Source: Candidatus Obscuribacter phosphatis
GTDB taxonomy: Bacteria > Cyanobacteriota > Vampirovibrionia > Obscuribacterales > Obscuribacteraceae
NCBI GenBank assembly: GCA_001899315.1
Contig: MOYA01000001.1
Coordinates: 1,518,884-1,582,883, forward strand
Direction of reading: 5' to 3'
Length of the DNA: 64,000 nucleotides
In this document: positions 25,509-33,243 of the stretch, in pieces
How positions within the stretch are numbered: the first letter of the stretch is position 1
How the letters are laid out: each line of letters opens with the position of its first letter
Notes under the pieces: model-generated
Told to the model about the DNA's origin: nothing
What the model saw: the letters and a program-made list of their open reading frames with translations, nothing else
The model's database searches: none
Position numbers and translations under genes: made by a program

Positions 25509-26233
25509 TGATTTGATCCAATAAGTGATACGCCTTCAATGATCCAATGTTTCCTCTCTTTTTACCAAGCCTTGACTTTTTAAAACCAAGAGATAATGCA
25601 TATACAGTGCAAATCCTGTAGAAAACCCAGGCAAGGCCCAGAGCCACGCTTTCTCAGGCTTCAAAACCTGCACTGGTGAGGCTTTCAAACCTGAAGAAGC
25701 TCACCCAACCGAACTCTCGTTTTTGACATATGCAAGAATGATACCACTAGCGATATCATTTAATGCCAAAGGCATAGCATCAGCCATGCTTTAGGCCATG
25801 CTAGAGATATCGCAAAAGCCAGCAATCTTGAGCCCGTCACTAGCATGACAGATAAAACATCGCCATTGCTAATCAAACCGTGAGCCAAAGCCACTTTCAG
25901 AAAGAGCAGACCCCAAAAGCGGCTATTACAGGCAGTTTCTTAGCACAAATTTTCATAAGTGCAATAGCTGGATATGTCCTTTGGAAGACCTAGTATCTAT
26001 ACCGTTTTTTGAAATTTTGCAGCCAATTCCCTCAGAGTCTTACCAGGTCTACGATCTAGACTTTCCAAAAAACCTTTTAAGTGTATTTCTTGGAACTTCC
26101 GTATTTATGCCCCTTTTAGACCTTTACGATATCGACTTTCATGTGTAAATTGAATAGCCGTTGAAGGTGGTTGATAAATCCACTCGCCACCCAAGAAGCG
26201 GTTACCTATAGTTAAGAACCGTTGAACTGAAAA
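25509..26233. other. Long non-coding stretch with structured elements
   Basis: About 725 bases without a supportable gene on either strand. It contains a nested inverted-repeat structure at 25750-25813 (separate entry) and near-repeats AGGCTTCAAAACCTG and AGGCTTTCAAACCTG around 25660-25700. Weak stems follow in 26150-26226, such as CGGTT...AACCG. It may hold the exonuclease promoter, an uncharacterised RNA or a decayed gene. No coding remnant was recognised. Confidence 0.5.
25750..25813. other. Three-stem nested inverted repeat, candidate structured RNA or element end
   Basis: Outer arms GCGATATC and GATATCGC (8 bp) enclose a 5-bp hairpin ATGCC-AAA-GGCAT and a 6-bp stem TAGCAT/ATGCTA. Together they would form a three-way junction. 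No gene overlaps it. Confidence 0.4.
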
Positions 26234-26264
26234 CCTCTAAAGAAGCAAGTCGCTACTTCAGAGG
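26234..26264 (+). terminator. Hairpin with short T-run upstream of the RHH gene
   Basis: Stem CCTCT/AGAGG, a 3-base bulge, then GAAG/CTTC with a 10-base loop, followed by CGGTTTTCG. It could end a transcript from the non-coding stretch or act as an attenuator in the RHH leader. Confidence 0.4.
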
Positions 26265-26304
26265 CGGTTTTCGTCACCCCAAAAGTCTCCATGAGGAATC
26301 GAAT

Positions 26305-26535
26305 ATGCCCAAAAAGGTCCTGATCGCACTGCCACCAGCTATGCTCGAGCAAGTTGATTTTATCGCTCAATGTGAGCACAGAACTCGCTCCGACCTGATA
26401 AGAGAAGCCCTTCGCAGATATCTGGACAACTTCAGAAGACAGCAAGGTACACACCTATCAGTAAGCACCATGGAAGTTAGCGATTCATTCTCGACCGCAA
26501 CCCCCGCTGGCAGCACAACCGGTTCCTCGACATAA
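26305..26535 (+). CDS. Ribbon-helix-helix (CopG/Arc-type) DNA-binding protein
   Basis: A 76-residue protein. The N-terminal strand KKVLIALPPAML and helices EQVDFIAQCEHRT and SDLIREALRRYLDNFRR form a classic RHH unit that dimerises to bind DNA. The last 25 residues are Ser/Thr-rich and disordered. GAGGA precedes the ATG. RHH proteins of this size are often antitoxins or autorepressors, but no toxin gene adjoins: the next gene is a helical protein after a strong terminator. The inverted repeats upstream are candidate targets. Confidence 0.85.
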   Translation: MPKKVLIALPPAMLEQVDFIAQCEHRTRSDLIREALRRYLDNFRRQQGTHLSVSTMEVSDSFSTATPAGSTTGSST

Positions 26536-26577
26536 ATCGATTGGGTCGGATTAGGTATAAAGTGTGTAATGATTATG

Positions 26578-26601
26578 ACGGCTGCCATTTATGGCAGCCG
26601 T
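26578..26601 (+). terminator. Strong intrinsic terminator after the RHH gene
   Basis: Perfect 11-bp stem ACGGCTGCCAT/ATGGCAGCCGT with a 2-base loop, followed by TATTCTTTA. Confidence 0.88.
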
Positions 26602-26623
26602 TATTCTTTAGTCGGAGACAAAA

Positions 26624-27130
26624 ATGAACCTTCATAGTCAGGATGAGGAGTTTGCTGTAAAAGAGATTTTGGCCTGCATGGATGCAAGTCTAGCTCTGGC
26701 AGCCAGAGTGCATGAAGTTATCGGCAGACTAAGTGAAAAACGGGTGACCCTGGAAGAAAAGATGATCAGAGGTCATTACCATGAAATGGCAACTTGCCTA
26801 TACAATCTAAACGCCCTCATTCATGAAAAAATGCGAGCAATCTATATTAGTCCCGAAAGAGTCCGCAAAATGGTTTTTAAGCCCGAAGACGGTGGCTTTA
26901 GAGATAATGAGCTGACGGAAGCCATCGTAAGCCTTAAAGACTCGCTAAAAGACCTTGTGGATGTCCAAAAACAAATCTCTAGACAACTTGACGATCTCAT
27001 CAAGTCTCTTTCTTACGATCTGAACTTCACTGAACAGTATTTTGAACACGGCTTCTATAGCCGCATCACAAATGACGAAGACTATCTGTCTGTACTTAAA
27101 TCAATTTTGCAGAGAATGGCAAAAGTCTAA
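26624..27130 (+). CDS. Helical protein of unknown function
   Basis: A 168-residue, almost wholly alpha-helical soluble protein with no signal peptide and no recognised domain. Helices near 8-45 (FAVKEILACMDASLALAARV) and 50-75 (MIRGHYHEMATCLYNLNALI) are followed by a coiled-coil-like stretch at 105-140 (SLKDLVDVQKQISRQLDDLI). GGAG lies 8 bases before the ATG. It follows the RHH terminator closely, so it needs its own promoter in about 20 bases or transcription through the hairpin. It converges with the HEAT protein gene, 14 bases apart. Confidence 0.65.
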   Translation: MNLHSQDEEFAVKEILACMDASLALAARVHEVIGRLSEKRVTLEEKMIRGHYHEMATCLYNLNALIHEKMRAIYISPERVRKMVFKPEDGGFRDNELTEAIVSLKDSLKDLVDVQKQISRQLDDLIKSLSYDLNFTEQYFEHGFYSRITNDEDYLSVLKSILQRMAKV

Positions 27131-27144
27131 AACAATAGGCGAAG

Positions 27145-27726
27145 TCAAGCTCTTTCAAAACTTCCACTTTTGCGCATAGCCTTTTCTACTTTCTGACGAA
27201 CCAATACATCATTGTCGGAATAAGCATCCATAAGCAACTTGTGCACTCTCTCAAGATTTGTTTTTTTCACATCTTCGAGTTCTTTTGCGCTTCCTTCGTT
27301 GACGCGAGGAAGCATCTTTGCTAACGCTTTTGCAGAAGCCTTTCTGACTAAAGTGCTTTGGTCTAGCAATAGCTCCGCACAAGAGAGCGCATTGCCGCTA
27401 GTGGGGGTATGGTACTTTTCTAATGCGTGCAAAGCCTCGGCTCTCACATACTCATCAGCATCAGAGAGTTTATCGATAATTGCTTTGACAAAGGGTTTTA
27501 TTGTGCCTGGCTTTTCCTCAAACCAACGCAAGGCAACCAATCTTACAAAAACTGATTCGTGATCTAGAGCCGCCCCGAAGAGCTTTGAACTAGCCGAGAA
27601 AAATCGGTCGGGTAGTCCTACCTTAAATGCTCTTGCTTCGAAACCAGGATAATCATTCTGTGTAATCAGATCTGAAACGAACTGTGCTAACTCGTCGAGT
27701 AATTCTGGTGAATAGGTGGTGCTCAT
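27145..27726 (-). CDS. HEAT-repeat protein
   Basis: A 193-residue soluble protein made of HEAT-like helical pairs. Examples are HESVFVRLVALRWFEEKPG, DADEYVRAEALHALEKYH, QSTLVRKASAKALAKMLP and DNDVLVRQKVEKAMRKSG, each with the D..VR..A...L pattern. Such solenoids mediate protein contacts; no enzyme motif is visible. It lies 17 bases after the Pro/Gly-rich secreted protein gene in the same direction, so the two are probably co-transcribed although one is exported and the other is not. Confidence 0.75.
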   Translation of the reverse strand: MSTTYSPELLDELAQFVSDLITQNDYPGFEARAFKVGLPDRFFSASSKLFGAALDHESVFVRLVALRWFEEKPGTIKPFVKAIIDKLSDADEYVRAEALHALEKYHTPTSGNALSCAELLLDQSTLVRKASAKALAKMLPRVNEGSAKELEDVKKTNLERVHKLLMDAYSDNDVLVRQKVEKAMRKSGSFERA

Positions 27727-27743
27727 TGTTCTCTTTTGTTTTC

Positions 27744-29270
27744 TTACTGACCGAATAACCCTTGGAAAGGATTGAATCCAGGCGGCAGGCCAGGTATGGA
27801 ACCGCCGTTTCCAAAAGGATTCTGCCCCGGTGTAAGTCCAGGTATTGAACCTGGATTAATTTGGGGGAACCCGCCACTCGGTTGGCTGCCAGGGGTCATG
27901 CCTGGCAGTCCGGGCATCTGCATGATACCAGAGTAGGGATTAGTATTGACGACCTGTCCACGTGTTACGTAACCATACATGACGATTTTCTGCTGAAACT
28001 TGCGGTCGGGACCATAAACGACTTGAGCAGCCTGGACATACATCTGCTGCGGATTCACCTTGGTAAATCGAATAACCGACTCTTCATAACGAACACGAGG
28101 GCGCCCTGTAGCCTTCATAACTTCGTTCATCTGAGCGATGATCTGCTGCTCTATAACTTCTCTAGATAGCTGCCTGACGGTATTTCGCAGCGTTCTCTGC
28201 ACGAATTCGTTTCCTGACAGTCCTTTTGCCATAGAACTCGTCTGAAGGTCGCCGAAGGCAAAGATAATCGGAACAGGCATCGAATTAGCCATTTGTGCCA
28301 TCATCTGCCCCATGGGTCCCATGGAAGCAAGACTCTGTCCGCCCATCATCTGTGTCATCTGCTTGTCTAGGTCAACTGCTTTGCCTGATACCTGAAACAT
28401 AATCTGAGCCGGCGCAAGATAAATGCCGCCCTTTGTGTCGTTGGCGAACATAAAGTTAACTGAGCCTTCAGCCTTATTGGTGAATATGCGCTGCACTTTT
28501 GATGCTTCTTCCGGGTCTATCTGAAAACAGATGGGGGCTTGTTCAAGAGTCCAGACTTTTAGAGAACCACCCCATGTACCGCGGTAATCTTCGGGAAAGC
28601 TCTTGGCCACCGTTCCAGAATACATTGTTATATCCTGAGCCTGCCCTTTCAAGGCTGATGCAGTCAAACTTGTATCGAGAGAAGGCGTAGCTGCCTTGAA
28701 GACTATAGGGAAATTAGCGCCCTTGCCACTGGTAATCTGCTCAATTCTGCCAAAAAGCTTAGCTGAGCTTGTGCCTGCCTTAATTACAGTTGACGGTGCA
28801 ATGGTCTTTTGGGCTTCCACTGCGGGTTTCTTAGCCTCAGTTTCAATAACAGCCTTTGTCGATGGGCTGACCACCGGAACCACCATAGGTATATCGGCAG
28901 CTGTCGCCGCTCCAGAACTGCCATTGGCCTCAGAAGAAGAGCCGGAGGAGTTGGAGTTAACGGATTTGAGGTCTGAGCCAGCCGGAGGACCGTCGCCGAC
29001 GCCAAGCACACCGCCTGTAGTAGCATTCCCGACAGACGGCTCAGGACTGCCTGTTTTAGTACTCTGATCAGTAATTGGTGTGAGAGAATTTTCCGAGTTT
29101 TGCTTAGGCTTTGGGGCTTCATCTACTGCCCAGTCGCTCTTAACCTGTGGATCCTGAGCGAAGCAAGCCAGTTGTCCATAGGGACTCAAGGTGCCAGCTA
29201 GCATTATTGCCACTGCTAAAGTGCGCCACCTGTCGGATAAAGTCGGTTTCTTCGATTTGTTTATGAGCAT
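27744..29270 (-). CDS. Secreted protein with Pro/Gly-rich C-terminal repeats
   Basis: A 508-residue exported protein. The signal peptide lies in the first 40 residues (LAVAIMLAGTLSPYGQLACFAQ). A Ser/Thr/Gly-rich low-complexity region (about 45-150) leads to a folded core (about 170-430) of unknown family. The C-terminus has imperfect PG-rich repeats including two copies of GSIPGL.PG.NPF. AGGTGA precedes the ATG at 29270. The core contains many Met-Gln residues (MMGGQSLASMGPMGQMMAQM). Function unknown; an envelope or matrix role is possible. Confidence 0.7.
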   Translation of the reverse strand: MLINKSKKPTLSDRWRTLAVAIMLAGTLSPYGQLACFAQDPQVKSDWAVDEAPKPKQNSENSLTPITDQSTKTGSPEPSVGNATTGGVLGVGDGPPAGSDLKSVNSNSSGSSSEANGSSGAATAADIPMVVPVVSPSTKAVIETEAKKPAVEAQKTIAPSTVIKAGTSSAKLFGRIEQITSGKGANFPIVFKAATPSLDTSLTASALKGQAQDITMYSGTVAKSFPEDYRGTWGGSLKVWTLEQAPICFQIDPEEASKVQRIFTNKAEGSVNFMFANDTKGGIYLAPAQIMFQVSGKAVDLDKQMTQMMGGQSLASMGPMGQMMAQMANSMPVPIIFAFGDLQTSSMAKGLSGNEFVQRTLRNTVRQLSREVIEQQIIAQMNEVMKATGRPRVRYEESVIRFTKVNPQQMYVQAAQVVYGPDRKFQQKIVMYGYVTRGQVVNTNPYSGIMQMPGLPGMTPGSQPSGGFPQINPGSIPGLTPGQNPFGNGGSIPGLPPGFNPFQGLFGQ

Positions 29271-29351
29271 AGTTCACCTAAGCAGGTCATTGAGTTTGTG
29301 CCCAGTAGGCATAAACTTGAATCTTGAAAGGTTAAGACTGAGCCAGGGAAG

Positions 29352-30320
29352 TTACTTAGCCGGAACCGGTCCCAAGATAGATTCGATTCTAGCCAGGATT
29401 TCCGAATCTAGCTTAATCTCGCAAGCCTTCACATTTTCTTCGATCTGCGCCAACCTAGTTGCCCCAATAATGACGCTTGAAACATTGCTCTGCCTTAGAC
29501 ACCAAGCAAGAGCTAATTGACTGAGAGAAATTCCCAATGATTCCGCCACGGCTCGAAGCTTATCCACCAGATTTAGGGTCTCATCAGACATCAGACTGCG
29601 TCCGAGCATAAACATGTTTACACGACTGTCTGCAGCCCTCGTTCCTTCCGGAATGGGCTGTCCCACAGCGTACTTACCGGTCAAGACACCCTGCGCAAGA
29701 GGAGAGAAAACCACTTGCCCAACACCGAGTTTCTCGCAAGTGGGAATTACGGTGGCTTCGATGTTGCGTGTAAGCATGTTGTAACAGGGTTGATTAGAGA
29801 TAGGTGGCATTGCCCCAAGGGCACTGGCGACCTTGCAGGCTTCCTCAATCTGAGAGCCGCTCCACTCACTAACGCCCCAGTACAAAATCTTGCCCTGCCG
29901 ACTCAGGTCATGCATAGTAGCGACAATCTCTTCAAGTGGCACTTCAGGATCAAATCTATGACATTGGTAAAGGTCGATATAATCCAGCGAAAGACGTTTA
30001 AGACTGGCATGACACTGCTCAAAAACATGCTTTCTGGATAGTCCCCTATCATTTGGTCCTTCGCCCATTGGGAAAAAAACCTTGGTGGCGACAAAGCATG
30101 AATCCCGCCGGAGAGATTTAAGAGCTTTTCCGACTACTACCTCAGAATGCCCCTGAGCATAGACATTGGCTGTATCAAAGAAATTAATACCTAGTTCGAA
30201 AGCCTTGGCAATCTGTTTAACTGCAGCTTTCTCGTCTACAGTGTTTCCATAGGTAAGCCAACTACCCAGAGCAACGGAGGAAACCTTGGCTCCCCATTTT
30301 CCAAGTCGGCGATAATTCAA
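29352..30320 (-). CDS. Aldo/keto reductase (Kv-beta/YghZ-like)
   Basis: NAD(P)H-dependent oxidoreductase of 322 residues with a TIM-barrel. Catalytic tetrad positions are visible: FFDTANVY (Asp, Tyr), VATKVFFP (Lys) and IDLYQCHRFD (His). GVSEWSGSQIEEA and NQPCYNMLTR are typical of the AKR branch related to voltage-gated channel beta subunits. C-terminal SVIIGATRLAQIEENVKA is the cofactor-binding segment. It starts 23 bases after the AmpG-like gene and probably shares its mRNA. Substrate unknown. Confidence 0.9.
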   Translation of the reverse strand: MNYRRLGKWGAKVSSVALGSWLTYGNTVDEKAAVKQIAKAFELGINFFDTANVYAQGHSEVVVGKALKSLRRDSCFVATKVFFPMGEGPNDRGLSRKHVFEQCHASLKRLSLDYIDLYQCHRFDPEVPLEEIVATMHDLSRQGKILYWGVSEWSGSQIEEACKVASALGAMPPISNQPCYNMLTRNIEATVIPTCEKLGVGQVVFSPLAQGVLTGKYAVGQPIPEGTRAADSRVNMFMLGRSLMSDETLNLVDKLRAVAESLGISLSQLALAWCLRQSNVSSVIIGATRLAQIEENVKACEIKLDSEILARIESILGPVPAK

Positions 30321-30343
30321 AGAATTTCTCCCAATATTAAAGT

Positions 30344-31642
30344 CTAAGCAGAACTAGCTTCCCGCTCAGGCTCGATTGGCAAAAACGGGATGGCAATCAT
30401 ACCAGGAATAGATAGACAAAAACTGAAGAGAAAATACTTCTCAAATCCCAGCTGGGTGCAGAGACTTCCACTAAAATATCCCGGAATCAGCCCACCAAGG
30501 GCCATTAGCGCAGTGGCGATTGCATAATGTCCGCTTCTGAACCGATCTGAGGCAAGGCTGAGAAGGAAGACTGTATAGGCACTCAGTCCTATGCCGTACG
30601 CAAACTGCTCGAATCCATTAAATATTGCGACAACCAGAACTCCTGGCTTGATGACAGCCATTACATAGTAAAGAACTATCGCTGTATTTTGCACAACTGC
30701 AGCTGGCAACAGAGTTCGTTTGAGACCAAACTTTGATACCAAATAGCCCCCCACAATACCGCCGCAAAAAAGCAAAGCAACACCCACACCACCGTAAATC
30801 AATCCTACAGTTTCGGTTGAAATACCTAAACCGCCCTCACCAACCTTGGCAAGCAAAAAGGGAGTTGCCATCTTGAGCATCAAGGTATCGCCAAGCCTGA
30901 ACAGAAGAACGAATGCAAGAATAGGTAGAAGTCGTGGACGGTCGAAGAATGTACTGAAGACTTCTGTGAATCTAATTTTCTCAACGCTTTTGATGCCTTC
31001 AACCGCTGTCCCTAAGTCGGACTCAACTGTCCGGGAATCAAGCGGCAGTATCTTTCGATGTAAGAAGAAGGCCGAAAGGAAGATTAAAGAGGCGATTAAG
31101 AACGAAACACACCAACCGGTTCCAATACCAAACTTGTGCGATAAAGAACCAGCCAAGAAAACAAGGAACCCCTGGCCGAAAAGCATAGCCATCCTGTAAG
31201 CGGCGTTTCTCACACCAACGAAAAACGACTGCTGTTCCTTAGTTAGGCATTCGATGTAGAACCCGTCCATGGCAATATCTTGGGTAGCTGATGCAATCGC
31301 CATAGTTGCCATTATCGACGCGAGCCAGTAGATGAGCCAAAGAGGGCTCTTCTCGCTAGACGGTTGAACTGCTAATGCCAGACAGAAGGCAATACATGCC
31401 AGCACCGTATGTGCCACCAAAATCCATTGACGTTTCTTGCCATACATGTCCACCAAGGGAGCCCATGCAAATTTCAACATCCAAGGAAGAGTAAGGACAG
31501 TGGTCGCTTGCCCTATAAATTCGATACTACAGCCGAGATTCTGAAACAGAACAGCCGAAGAAAGGGCAACCAGCGCGTTCGGTAGACCCTCAATAAAATA
31601 GAGGGTAGGAACGTAAATATTCGGGCTTTTGCAGTTAAACAT
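30344..31642 (-). CDS. AmpG-like MFS permease
   Basis: Inner-membrane MFS protein of 432 residues with about 12 helices. FIEGLPNALVALSSAV, LKFAWAPLVDMYGKKRQWI and TQDIAMDGFYIECL are the signature of AmpG/PAT family permeases. AmpG imports anhydro-muropeptides from the periplasm for recycling. The close match to that pattern is seen; the actual substrate is inference, since related PAT members carry acetyl-CoA or other solutes. It is divergent from the S41 peptidase with about 94 bases between. Confidence 0.85.
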   Translation of the reverse strand: MFNCKSPNIYVPTLYFIEGLPNALVALSSAVLFQNLGCSIEFIGQATTVLTLPWMLKFAWAPLVDMYGKKRQWILVAHTVLACIAFCLALAVQPSSEKSPLWLIYWLASIMATMAIASATQDIAMDGFYIECLTKEQQSFFVGVRNAAYRMAMLFGQGFLVFLAGSLSHKFGIGTGWCVSFLIASLIFLSAFFLHRKILPLDSRTVESDLGTAVEGIKSVEKIRFTEVFSTFFDRPRLLPILAFVLLFRLGDTLMLKMATPFLLAKVGEGGLGISTETVGLIYGGVGVALLFCGGIVGGYLVSKFGLKRTLLPAAVVQNTAIVLYYVMAVIKPGVLVVAIFNGFEQFAYGIGLSAYTVFLLSLASDRFRSGHYAIATALMALGGLIPGYFSGSLCTQLGFEKYFLFSFCLSIPGMIAIPFLPIEPEREASSA

Positions 31643-31736
31643 CTTGAAACCATTGAGATTCTGATATTCTACTTAACTGCCTGTGACCAAGGAAAACCAC
31701 GGATGCAGAGCCAACGCATCTTAAGAAAGGGGAGGA

Positions 31737-33098
31737 TTGGCTATCAAAACTAGCCAAACAAGCTCACTGACTATATATAGATCGGGACTTTGCATACTTT
31801 TATTTGTTTTGCTCGGTAGCCTTCCAGCCGCCCTCTCAAAAGTGGCTGAAGAAAAGTTGGATCAAACTGACAACTTGTTAGCAATTTCCGATCTTGTGGA
31901 CTGCTTGGTCCGCGAGAAATTCGTATTCAAATCTCTCATTGAAGTGAGATGGCTCCCCTTTACAAAGACAATGAAACTTGAAGCCCAAAGTGCTTATGGG
32001 ATGAGAGATCTTTCTAAGATTATCAATCATTCTCTTGAGCGCCTTAAGACTAGCCATTGTAGATTCCTAACAGAGGATGATGAGGCTTTTTACTTTCTAC
32101 GTTCTCTGTTTCAGCTAGTTGATAAAGACTCGCAGACGTATTTTTGTGGATTTGCGACCGGTGGCTATGGAAGACCAGACGGGACCGTACGCTATGTTCT
32201 AAATGGCGGCCCCGCAGAGAGAGCTGGACTTTCGGCAGGGGATCAAATTATAGCAGTTGATGGTCAGACCTCTTGGACTTACAAGAACCTAGTGAATCGG
32301 ACTGGGCATGCAATCCTTGTCAGAATCAAGAGAAATAGCTTGGAAAAGACTCTATCTATCTTGCCTCTTAAGACGGACCTGTACGAACTCTATCTGCAAG
32401 CCTTAGAGAATAGTTTCCGAATTCACGAAAGGCTGGCTGGAGGACGGATAGTAAAAATTGGGTATGTACACATTTTTGCGGGGGGAAGCGCCAGTAAGGA
32501 GAGACTAGAAGATCTGCTCATGAATACCGAACTGGACGCATTGGTTCTAGACCTTAGACAAGGCTATGGGGGCGCAAACACAACTGATTTGGACTGTGTC
32601 TTCAGGAGTAAAGAGTATCATCCAGACCTGGAATATAGAGGAAGAGATGGTCAAGCGAAGAAGCGAAGCTTCTGTTTCAATAAGCCAATCGTAACTTTGA
32701 TTGATAGTGAGACTACAAGCGGCAAAGAGTTGCTGGCTCATGTTCTAAAGAACAGCAAACGTTCATTTCTGGTAGGCGAGCAAACAGCAGGGGCGGCTGT
32801 TGCCGGAAGGCTTTTCGATAGTGCAAACCTTAAGGCAATTGGCTCTGAAGAAGATATATCATCTGAGCTTCGAGCAATTCTTCTGAAAACTGAGAACCAT
32901 TATGCTACAAGGCGGAAATTAGAGCCTTTTGCTCTTTACCTAGCAGTTTCGACTTGCCTGATCGGTGGAGTTTCTCTTGAAGGCGAGGGCGTGAAGCCTG
33001 ATCTAGAAATAAGGAACCCGATGAAATCGAACGAAGTCTATCAGCGACAACTGGATAGCGCGCTAGAGCAAGCAACAAAGGCTGTTATCACGAATTAA
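31737..33098 (+). CDS. S41-family peptidase with PDZ domain
   Basis: A 453-residue protein with an N-terminal hydrophobic segment (LCILLFVLLGSLPAALS), likely a signal peptide or anchor. A PDZ-like region (LNGGPAERAGLSAGDQIIAVDG) is followed by the S41 core: LDALVLDLRQGYGG, then LIDSETTSGKELLAHVLKN with the presumed nucleophile Ser in TTSGKE, and LVGEQTAGAAV. The Lys of CtpA-type enzymes (TFGKG) is absent; the TAGA pattern is that of the S41B branch. The start is TTG just after AAAGGGGAGGA. Substrate unknown; periplasmic protein turnover is likely. Confidence 0.82.
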   Translation: MAIKTSQTSSLTIYRSGLCILLFVLLGSLPAALSKVAEEKLDQTDNLLAISDLVDCLVREKFVFKSLIEVRWLPFTKTMKLEAQSAYGMRDLSKIINHSLERLKTSHCRFLTEDDEAFYFLRSLFQLVDKDSQTYFCGFATGGYGRPDGTVRYVLNGGPAERAGLSAGDQIIAVDGQTSWTYKNLVNRTGHAILVRIKRNSLEKTLSILPLKTDLYELYLQALENSFRIHERLAGGRIVKIGYVHIFAGGSASKERLEDLLMNTELDALVLDLRQGYGGANTTDLDCVFRSKEYHPDLEYRGRDGQAKKRSFCFNKPIVTLIDSETTSGKELLAHVLKNSKRSFLVGEQTAGAAVAGRLFDSANLKAIGSEEDISSELRAILLKTENHYATRRKLEPFALYLAVSTCLIGGVSLEGEGVKPDLEIRNPMKSNEVYQRQLDSALEQATKAVITN

Positions 33099-33125
33099 AG
33101 GCAAACGGAAATGAACTCCAAACCC

Positions 33126-33153
33126 TTGGCAAGCGGTTCATTTTGGCTATAAA
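33126..33153 (+). promoter_or_regulatory. Probable sigma-70 promoter of the aconitase gene
   Basis: TTGGCA and TATAAA separated by 16 bases, giving a leader of about 80 bases before the ATG at 33244. The leader has GC-rich complementary segments (GCCGCGCGCAGCGG). Confidence 0.55.
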
Positions 33154-33243
33154 ACAATGTAAAATAGCGACTTAACGCAACTTGAGCCGCGCGCAGCGGT
33201 CAATGGTGCGCTAGTTTCGACCATCCAAAAGACGAGATACCAA

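Noticed and set aside
25390-25647. 85-residue minus-strand ORF reaching from the exonuclease gene into the gap
   Set aside because: More than a third is a shadow of the exonuclease gene, and the rest has no ribosome site or protein-like pattern.
26305-27130. RHH gene plus helical gene as a toxin-antitoxin pair
   Set aside because: A strong terminator separates them and the second protein has no toxin motif or typical toxin size pattern.
33060-33150. Terminator after the S41 peptidase gene
   Set aside because: Only a 6-bp stem with a 19-base loop (ATGAAC/GTTCAT) was found, overlapping the aconitase promoter.
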